Shown here: piece by piece, positions 37,992-44,073 of the stretch | Position numbering within the stretch: position 1 is the first letter of the stretch | Layout of the letters: each line of letters begins with the position of its first letter | Origin: an uncultured Methylocystaceae bacterium | GTDB lineage: Bacteria > Pseudomonadota > Alphaproteobacteria > Rhizobiales > Beijerinckiaceae | DNA length: 44,073 nucleotides | Assembly: GCA_937870755.1 (NCBI GenBank) | Contig: CALMZV010000136.1 | Span: 1-44,073, forward strand | Reading direction: 5' to 3' | Translations under genes and position numbers: made by a program | The notes under the pieces: model-generated | What the model was told of the DNA's origin: nothing | Seen by the model: the letters and a program-made list of their open reading frames with translations, nothing else | Databases searched by the model: none

Positions 37992-38276
37992 TTATGGCAA
38001 TGGCCGCGCGGACGACAGGCGCCTGCCAAGCCGGAAAAGCACGGGAATCGAAAGCGCGATGGCGAGCGCCGCCAGCGGCGCGGCCCATGCGAGCGTTCGC
38101 AATTCCGCATGGCGGTCGCGCACAGCGTAGCCGCAGGGCAGACGGACGGCCGGACCTGCCGGGGCCGCCAGCGTCCAAAGCGCCACGGCCCAGGCGACGA
38201 GCGTGAGAACGACGACCACGAAGCGGAATTCGGCCGCGCCCACGCGCGCATGGAACCGTCCGCGCGGCGAGACCAC
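37992..38276 (-). CDS. Small two-helix membrane protein of unknown function
   Basis: A 94-residue protein with two hydrophobic segments (FVVVVLTLVAWAVALWTLAA and WAAPLAALAIALSIPVLF) separated by a loop with one cysteine (LPCGYAV), and basic termini. I recognise no family. GTG at 38276 is used; a GTG about a dozen codons inside is an alternative. Neither has a clear ribosome-binding site. It lies 36 bases downstream of the RND-operon TetR gene and 45 bases before the AidB-like gene. Confidence 0.6.
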   Translation of the reverse strand: MVSPRGRFHARVGAAEFRFVVVVLTLVAWAVALWTLAAPAGPAVRLPCGYAVRDRHAELRTLAWAAPLAALAIALSIPVLFRLGRRLSSARPLP

Positions 38277-38312
38277 GCCGGCAGGAGAATCGCCTCTTCG
38301 CGAAGGAGAAGC

Positions 38313-38933
38313 TCAGGCGTCCGCCTTCAGCGCCTTCACGACGAAATCAAGCATTTCGTCGACGCTCGGCATCGGCAGGTCGGCGCATTCGACCATCAGT
38401 CGCGGATGGATGAAGCTGACGACCGCCGCCTGCGCGAGGCCGGCGGCCAGATGCGCGTCGACAGGGGCGAACTCGCCGCGCGCGACGCCGTCGGCGATCA
38501 CCTGCGCATAGATCGCGCGCATGCGCCCAAGGTGTTCGCGGATGATCGGCCAGCGATCGCTGAGCGCGACCTCCACCATCTCGTGCAGCTTGCTGTCGCG
38601 CGTCAGCCGGTCGGCGTGCATCGCCTGCGCGCCCTTGACGAGCGCGCGCAACCGGCTTTCGGCGGAGTCCGTTCCGGCCGCCAGTGTCCGCGCGGCGCTC
38701 TCCAGCTCGCCCAGAACGTGGGCGGCCACCGCCTCCTGAATCTCGGCCTTGGAGGCGAAGAAGCGATAGACGTTGGCCGGCGACATGCGCAGCGTGCGCG
38801 CAATGTCGGCGACCGTCGTCTTGTGAAGACCGAAATCGCGGAACAGCTTTTCCGCCGTCTCCACGATGCGCATGCGCTGCTCGGCGTCGCGGACGCCGGC
38901 GGATTCGCGCGCCATCTCCAGTGTCTGGCTCAT
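38313..38933 (-). CDS. TetR/AcrR-family regulator of the RND efflux operon
   Basis: A 206-residue TetR-type regulator. The helix-turn-helix is TTVADIARTLRMSPANVYRF followed by FASKAEIQEA (about 39-70), and the C-terminal half is a helical ligand domain resembling the YbiH/CifR type. The ATG at 38933 overlaps the RND pump stop by four bases (ATGA), so it is the last gene of the efflux operon. The frame is open upstream only as a shadow of the pump gene. It probably binds the palindrome at 43320, more than 4 kb away at the operon head. Confidence 0.92.
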   Translation of the reverse strand: MSQTLEMARESAGVRDAEQRMRIVETAEKLFRDFGLHKTTVADIARTLRMSPANVYRFFASKAEIQEAVAAHVLGELESAARTLAAGTDSAESRLRALVKGAQAMHADRLTRDSKLHEMVEVALSDRWPIIREHLGRMRAIYAQVIADGVARGEFAPVDAHLAAGLAQAAVVSFIHPRLMVECADLPMPSVDEMLDFVVKALKADA

Positions 38934-41900
38934 TCGGCTGCGACCCTTACATGGTCCGGCGCCGGCGCGCCGCTTTCGATCGACTCGGCCTCTGCGTCCT
39001 GCGAGGCCGGCTCGCCCGCGGATTCGTCCAGCGACTTGCGGAACCAGAGCGCATAAAGAGCCGGCAGGAACAGGATGGTCAGGAAGGTGGCGACGAACAG
39101 GCCGCCCATGATGACGATCGCCATCGGTCCCCAGAACGCCGAACGCGACAGCGGAATCATGGCGAGAATGGCGGCGAGCGCCGTCAGCACCACGGGCCGC
39201 GCGCGGCGCACGGTGGCCTCCACGATCGCCTGCCGGCGCGTGCTGCGGCCGCTGGCGACGTCGCTCTCGATCTGGTCGACCAGGATGACGGTGTTGCGCA
39301 TGATCATGCCCGCGAGCGCGATGAGGCCGAGTAGCGCCACGAAGCCGAACGGCTTGTTGGCCACGAGCAGTCCGAACGCCGCGCCGATCAAACCCAATGG
39401 CGCGGTGAGCACCACCAGCGTCAACCGCGAGAAGGACTGCAACTGGATCATCAGGATCGTCAGCATGACCACGATCATGATGGGAAACAGCGCGAATAGC
39501 GACTTGTTGGCCTTGCCCGATTCCTCGACCGCGCCGCCGATCTCCATGCGGTAGCCCGGCGCCAGATTCGCGCGGATGTCGGCCAGCTGCGGCCAGATGC
39601 GGTTGGTCACGTCCGGCGCCTGCACGCCGTCGGCGATATCGGCGCGCACGGTGATCGCCATGTCGCGGTTGCGCCGCCACAGGATCGCTTCCTCGTGATC
39701 ATATTGCACGCGCGCGATCTGGGCGACCGGCACGGGCGTTCCCGAGCGCGTCATGATCGTGAGGTTGGCGAGATTGCCGAGATCGGCGCGGTCGGCCTTG
39801 CGGGCGCGCGCGACCACGTCGATCTTTTCCGTGCCGTCGCGCACCGTCGTCACCGGCACGCCGGAGACCAGCATCTGCAGCGAGTTCGCGACATCCTGCG
39901 GCGTCAGCCCCATCGCGCGCACGCGGTCCTGGTCGAGCACCAAACGCACCGACGGCGTCTGTTCGTTCCAGTCGAGATTGGGATCGCGCACGGCGGGATC
40001 GGCGCGCACGACGTCGCGCACGCGGTAGGCGAGTTCGCGCACCACGTTCGGGTCCGAGCCGATCACGCGGAACTGCACCGGAAAGCCGACCGGCGGGCCG
40101 TAGTTGAACCTGTCCACGCGCACGCGCGCCTGCGACAGCGCGCCGTCGGCGATCGCCTTTTCGAGCTTGGCCTTGATGCGCTCGCGCCCCTCGACGTTCT
40201 TGGCGACGATCACGATCTCGGAAAACGCCTCGTTCGGCAGTTGCGGATTGAGGCCCAGCCAGAAGCGCGGCGAGCCCTGCCCCACATAGGTCGTGTAGGT
40301 GAGCACGTCCGGATCGTCTTTCAGGAAAGACTCGCCCTTTCTGGCGGTTTCCAGCGAGACGCCGATGGCCGTCCCCTCCGGCATGCGCATCTGGAAGAAG
40401 AGTTCGGGCCGTTCAGACAGCGGGAAGAACTGCTGCTGCACCTTGCCGAAGCCGGCGACCGACAGCACGAACAAGCCGACGGTCGCAAACACAACCGTTC
40501 CGCGCCAGCGCACGCAGAACGCGATCACCTTGCGCAGCGCGCGGTAGATGCGCGTGTCGTAAATGGCCTCGAGATCGTGCACGCCGCCGTGTTTGGCGAA
40601 ATCCGGCAACAGACGCGCGCCGATCAGCGGCGTGAACACCACGGCGACGAACCACGAGGCGACCAGCGCGATCATCACCACCCAGAAGATGCCGCCGGCG
40701 TATTCGCCCGTGGCGGAGGCCGCAAAGCCCACCGGCAGAAAGCCCGCCGCCGTCACCAGCGTGCCGGTGAGCATGGGGAAGGCGGTCGACTCCCACGCGA
40801 AGGTCGCCGCCTTCAACCGGTCGAACCCCTGCTCCATCTTCACCACCATCATCTCGACCGCGATGATCGCATCGTCGACCAGAAGGCCGAGCGCGATGAT
40901 GAGCGCGCCGAGCGTGATGCGCTGGAGATCGAGCCCGAGCATCGCCATCACGATGAAGACGATGGCGAGCACCAGCGGCACCGAGAGCGCCACGACGATT
41001 CCGGTGCGCAGGCCGAGCGAGATGAAACTGACGACGAGAACGATCAGCAGCGCCTCGACGAACGAACTCGTGAATTCGCCGACCGCGTGCTGCACCACTT
41101 TCGGCTGGTCGGCGATCTGCTCGATGTCGATGCCGACGGGCGTGTCGGCGCGGATCTGCGCCATCGCCTTCTCAAGCTCCTCGCCCAGCCGCAGGATGTT
41201 GCCGCCCTTGGCCATCACGACGCCGACGCCCAGCGCCGGCTGGCCACGCTGACGGGCGAGGAAGGTGGGCGGGTCCTGGAAACCCGCCGTCACATCCGCC
41301 ACGTCGCCGAGCCGGAACACGCGGCCGCCCGCCTCCACCGGCGTTTCGGCGACGGCGCGCGCCCCCGAAAGCGCGCCGGACACGCGCAGCGGCACGCGAT
41401 TGGCGCCGGTCTCGAACACGCCGGCGGCGTTGACCGCGTTCTGCCTGGCGAGCGATTCGAAAATCTGCTGCGGCGACACGCCGAGCGTCGCCAGTTTCGC
41501 CTGACTGAACTCGACGAAGATTTTCTGGTCCTGAACGCCGTAGAGATTGACCTTGGAAACGTCCGGCGTTTTCAGCAGCGACTGGCGCATCGCTTCGGCC
41601 ACGCGTTTCAACTGCGCGAAGTCGGCGCCCTCGCCGCTCAGCATGTAGAGCACGCTGTCGACGTCGCCGAACTCGTCGTTCACGTCGGGCCCGATCAGCG
41701 TCGCGGGCAAGTCGGCTTTCAGATCGCCGAGCTTCTTGCGCAACAGGTAGAACAGCCACGGCACCTGCGCGGGCGGCGTCGTGTCCTTGAAGATCACCTG
41801 CATCGCGGTGAAGGATGGCTTGGTGAAAGTCTGCACCTTGTCGAAATAGGGCAGTTCCTGAAGCTTCTTCTCAATGCGGTCGGACACCTGGCTCTGCATT

Positions 41901-42082
41901 TCAAGCGCGCTGGCGCCCGGCCAGATGGCGGTGATGTTGGCGACCTTGATGGTGAAGGACGGGTCTTCAGCGCGGCCGAGCCGGCTGTAGGACAAGGCGC
42001 CCATCGCGCCGACGACGAGAATGAGAAAAAAGACCAGCGCCTGATGCGTCACGGCCCAGTGCGAAAGATTGAGGCGGCGCAT
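38930..42082 (-). CDS. RND efflux pump, inner-membrane transporter
   Basis: A 1050-residue AcrB/HAE-type resistance-nodulation-division pump with twelve predicted helices and two large periplasmic porter domains. The proton-relay aspartates of helix 4 are in LGLLVDDAIIAVE. The N-terminus (YSRLGRAEDPSFTIKVANI) and MTGF-less porter loops resemble the smaller VexF/MexK-like group rather than AcrB itself. It follows the adaptor after 20 bases. The partner outer-membrane factor is not in the window. Substrates cannot be predicted. Confidence 0.94.
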   Translation of the reverse strand: MRRLNLSHWAVTHQALVFFLILVVGAMGALSYSRLGRAEDPSFTIKVANITAIWPGASALEMQSQVSDRIEKKLQELPYFDKVQTFTKPSFTAMQVIFKDTTPPAQVPWLFYLLRKKLGDLKADLPATLIGPDVNDEFGDVDSVLYMLSGEGADFAQLKRVAEAMRQSLLKTPDVSKVNLYGVQDQKIFVEFSQAKLATLGVSPQQIFESLARQNAVNAAGVFETGANRVPLRVSGALSGARAVAETPVEAGGRVFRLGDVADVTAGFQDPPTFLARQRGQPALGVGVVMAKGGNILRLGEELEKAMAQIRADTPVGIDIEQIADQPKVVQHAVGEFTSSFVEALLIVLVVSFISLGLRTGIVVALSVPLVLAIVFIVMAMLGLDLQRITLGALIIALGLLVDDAIIAVEMMVVKMEQGFDRLKAATFAWESTAFPMLTGTLVTAAGFLPVGFAASATGEYAGGIFWVVMIALVASWFVAVVFTPLIGARLLPDFAKHGGVHDLEAIYDTRIYRALRKVIAFCVRWRGTVVFATVGLFVLSVAGFGKVQQQFFPLSERPELFFQMRMPEGTAIGVSLETARKGESFLKDDPDVLTYTTYVGQGSPRFWLGLNPQLPNEAFSEIVIVAKNVEGRERIKAKLEKAIADGALSQARVRVDRFNYGPPVGFPVQFRVIGSDPNVVRELAYRVRDVVRADPAVRDPNLDWNEQTPSVRLVLDQDRVRAMGLTPQDVANSLQMLVSGVPVTTVRDGTEKIDVVARARKADRADLGNLANLTIMTRSGTPVPVAQIARVQYDHEEAILWRRNRDMAITVRADIADGVQAPDVTNRIWPQLADIRANLAPGYRMEIGGAVEESGKANKSLFALFPIMIVVMLTILMIQLQSFSRLTLVVLTAPLGLIGAAFGLLVANKPFGFVALLGLIALAGMIMRNTVILVDQIESDVASGRSTRRQAIVEATVRRARPVVLTALAAILAMIPLSRSAFWGPMAIVIMGGLFVATFLTILFLPALYALWFRKSLDESAGEPASQDAEAESIESGAPAPDHVRVAAE

Positions 42083-42102
42083 CGCGCTTGTCTCCGGGCC
42101 TG

Positions 42103-43188
42103 TCAGTAAGCGATTTCGGTCACGGGCCGCACTTTCACGGCCGGATCGAGTTTCTGCACGCCGAGCACGACGACCCGCTCGCCTTCGTCCACGCCGCCGG
42201 CGATCAGCGCATCGCGCCCGTCATAGCGCGCGACCGCCACGCGCTTGAGCGCCAGCGCGCCGTCGTTCGACACGGTCCAGAGCGCCGGCCCCTTGCCCTG
42301 GTTGAACAAGGCCGACAGGGGCACGCGCGCGAGTTTCGTTTCGCCGACATTGGCGATGGAGAGCGTGGCGCTCATGCCGAGGGCGATGGTCGCGTCCGGC
42401 TCCAGAATGGAAAAACGCGCGGCGAAGGTCCGCGCGACCGGATCGGCGCTCGGGCTCAGTTCGCGCAGCCTCGCCTTGTAAAGCCGGTCCGGCGCGGACC
42501 ACAGCGACAGCGTCGCCGCGCCATCGCGCACACGCGCGACATAGGCCTCGGGAATGGCGACGGCGGCCTCCCTCTCGCCGGCGCGGGCAAGGCGCGCCGC
42601 CGGCTGCCCGGCGGCGACGACCTGACCCGGCTCGATCATGGTCGCGGACACCAGTCCGTCGGAATCGGCGCGCAGCACCGCATAGTCGAGCGCATTGCGG
42701 GCGAGTTCGGCCGCGCGCTGGGCGCGCAGGTTGCGGCTGCGCATTTCCTCGAGCGCGGTCTGCGCACGATCGCGCGCGGCGTTGGAGGCGACGCGCCGCT
42801 CGTTGAGGACGACGGCGCGCTGTTCGTCGATGCGGGCCTGTTCCAGCGCGCGGGCGGACGCCGCAAGTTCGGCCTCCGCCTGCTCCTTCTGGAGCCTGAG
42901 GTCGGTCGTATCGAGTTCGGCGAGCGGCTCGCCCGCCTTCACCGCGCGGCCGACGTCCACCAGCCGGCGCGCGACCTTGCCGGGCACGCGGAACCCGAGG
43001 TCCGCCTCCACGCGCGGGCGGATGATGGCCACGAACGTGCGCTGGTCGGTCTCGCTGGAATAATGCACCGGAGCGACCAGAACCGGCTTCAGCGAGCGGT
43101 CGACGGGCTGCGGCTCGGCAAGCGCCGGGGCGGCCACAGAGAGCGCAAGGCCCAGAGCGGACAAAAATCTAGGGGACATGATCGACAT
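42103..43188 (-). CDS. RND efflux periplasmic adaptor
   Basis: A 361-residue membrane-fusion protein of the RND type. A signal peptide (FLSALGLALSVAAPALA) is followed by the lipoyl half DLGFRVPGKVARRLVDVG. A long helical hairpin (about 90-170) comes next, then the second lipoyl half DGLVSATMIEPGQVV, and beta-barrel domains. Three in-frame ATGs (43179, 43188, 43230) lack a good ribosome-binding site; 43188 is chosen because it starts just before the signal peptide. It is first in the operon with the pump and TetR genes. Confidence 0.9.
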   Translation of the reverse strand: MSIMSPRFLSALGLALSVAAPALAEPQPVDRSLKPVLVAPVHYSSETDQRTFVAIIRPRVEADLGFRVPGKVARRLVDVGRAVKAGEPLAELDTTDLRLQKEQAEAELAASARALEQARIDEQRAVVLNERRVASNAARDRAQTALEEMRSRNLRAQRAAELARNALDYAVLRADSDGLVSATMIEPGQVVAAGQPAARLARAGEREAAVAIPEAYVARVRDGAATLSLWSAPDRLYKARLRELSPSADPVARTFAARFSILEPDATIALGMSATLSIANVGETKLARVPLSALFNQGKGPALWTVSNDGALALKRVAVARYDGRDALIAGGVDEGERVVVLGVQKLDPAVKVRPVTEIAY

Positions 43189-43508
43189 CGCGAAGCCGTG
43201 GCCGGGGTGAAAGCCGCTCACATAAGTCATGGCGACTGACGATAATCAATATTCGTCATTCGTTAATCGATGTTGGACATAGCCTGCGCGCGCATGCGGC
43301 ATGACGCCGCAGCTCCCGCTTAAGTAACGGTCACTTAACAGGTTTCCCTTGCGGAAGCTGGTTCGCATGTGATCGATTTGATGTGGGATACGGCCGAGCT
43401 TCTGGTCGCAACGCGGGGCAGACGCTCGCACCGCTCCGGTCGCCCCATTCAGCCGCCGCGACGCGATCGCGCGCTCGCGGAACGGTGATCCCTTGGGGGC
43501 GGTGAAAC
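43189..43508. other. Divergent intergenic region, RND operon / secreted protein
   Basis: Apart from the palindrome at 43320-43338, the region is unusually AT-rich near 43232-43270. It must hold promoters for both directions. I did not find convincing -35/-10 pairs. Confidence 0.4.
43320..43338. promoter_or_regulatory. Palindromic TetR-type operator upstream of the RND operon
   Basis: TTAAGTAACGGTCACTTAA is symmetric at eight of nine base pairs around a central G. It lies 131 bases before the chosen adaptor start. Its AAGT...ACTT half-sites and length fit a TetR-family operator; binding by the regulator at 38313-38933 is inferred. Confidence 0.65.
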
Positions 43509-44073
43509 GTGCGTACCAAAATCCTGAGAAGCGTCGCGGTCGCGGCGCTCGCCATACATGGCGCGGGCGCCATGGCGGCGACCACCATCACGCTCGACTT
43601 CGATACGTTCGGACATTTTGAGACCCTGCCGGCCGGCTACGGGGGCGTCGCGTGGTCAAACTTCTACACGCTCAACACGGACCCCGGCATTTACTGCCAG
43701 AACTCCGGCTACAAGAACGGCACGATCAGCGCGCCAAACGTCGTCTTCAACGGCGGCGGCGGCGACGGCGCCATCTCGAGCATCGGCGGCGTTCCGTTCA
43801 AGCTCTCGCGCGGGTATTTCACGGCCGCATGGCACGAGCCGCTGTCTCTCGAAATCATCGGCCGGCGCAACGGCGACGTGGTCTACGACACGACCTTCAC
43901 GCTTAACACGTCGCTGCCATCGTTCCTGACGCTGCCGGGCGGCCTGGTGGATTCGGTTCAGTTCAGGACCTCCGGCGGCTCGCCGCCCGGCACGCTGTGC
44001 GGCGGCGGCAGCCATTTCGACGTTGAGGCCGAGCGTGGAATTCGCGTGGATGCACGAGTTCGACCGGCGCCGG
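43509..44073 (+). CDS. Secreted protein of unknown function, cut by the window edge
   Basis: From GTG at 43509 the frame stays open for 188 codons to the end of the window. It begins MRTKILRSVAVAALAIHGAG, a signal peptide with cleavage likely after AMA. The mature part is rich in Gly, Thr, Ser and aromatic residues (LDFDTFGHFETLPAGYGGV, WSNFYTLNTDPG) with two cysteines. This beta-rich opening resembles secreted PEP-CTERM-type proteins of unknown function; whether a sorting tail exists lies beyond the window. The start has a weak GGTGA upstream. Confidence 0.7.
   Translation, partial: MRTKILRSVAVAALAIHGAGAMAATTITLDFDTFGHFETLPAGYGGVAWSNFYTLNTDPGIYCQNSGYKNGTISAPNVVFNGGGGDGAISSIGGVPFKLSRGYFTAAWHEPLSLEIIGRRNGDVVYDTTFTLNTSLPSFLTLPGGLVDSVQFRTSGGSPPGTLCGGGSHFDVEAERGIRVDARVRPAP

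Noticed and set aside
39695-42109. An 804-codon plus-strand open frame
   Set aside because: It lies opposite the RND pump gene and has His/Arg/Asp-rich shadow composition.

Overview
The window is a GC-rich chromosomal segment with dense genes, frequent GTG starts and many 4-base gene overlaps. Its gene order (rpsB-tsf, pyrH-frr-uppS-cdsA-dxr-rseP-bamA-lpxD-fabZ-lpxA-lpxB, gltA, gltX, comEC, lexA, moeA-moaC-trpCDG) is the conserved backbone of Hyphomicrobiales (Rhizobiales) Alphaproteobacteria. A perfect GAAC-N7-GAAC SOS box upstream of lexA fits that class. I cannot name the genus from sequence alone; the Beijerinckiaceae/Methylocystaceae side is a guess. No rRNA, tRNA, transposase, phage gene or CRISPR array was found.

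Layout. 1-218: a 101-bp tandem repeat. 219-3958 (minus): TetR regulator, HlyD adaptor, FtsX-type permease and ATPase, an ABC exporter operon behind a perfect palindromic operator. 4028-4828 (minus): a sterol-desaturase/fatty-acid-hydroxylase family membrane protein. 4900-9079 (plus): trpG-trpD-trpC-moaC-moeA, making tryptophan precursors and molybdenum cofactor. 9089-9925 (minus): a short-chain dehydrogenase. 9926-10255: intergenic, with an eight-unit 14-bp tandem array and SOS boxes. 10256-10954: lexA. Then comEC (minus), gltX and gltA (plus), and an acyltransferase-3 membrane protein (minus).

17654-29415 (minus) is the envelope supercluster. It covers UMP kinase, ribosome recycling, undecaprenyl-PP synthase, CDP-diglyceride synthase, DXP reductoisomerase, RseP protease, BamA and the lipid A genes lpxD-fabZ-lpxA-lpxB. 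lpxI, usually between lpxA and lpxB, is absent. lpxA lacks any conventional start codon near its expected N-terminus.

29416-31793 is an accessory insert that separates tsf from pyrH. It holds a 25-residue membrane microprotein, a small unknown protein whose gene contains alternative hairpins, and an unusual GAF-PAS-phosphoribosyltransferase fusion protein. This is my best candidate for something not yet described. 31828-33860 (minus): tsf and rpsB.

34019-38276 (minus): TauE/SafE-like permease, MFS transporter, AidB-like acyl-CoA dehydrogenase and a small two-helix membrane protein. 38313-43188 (minus): an RND efflux operon (adaptor, pump, TetR regulator last) with a palindromic operator far upstream. 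43509-44073 (plus): the start of a secreted protein cut by the window edge.
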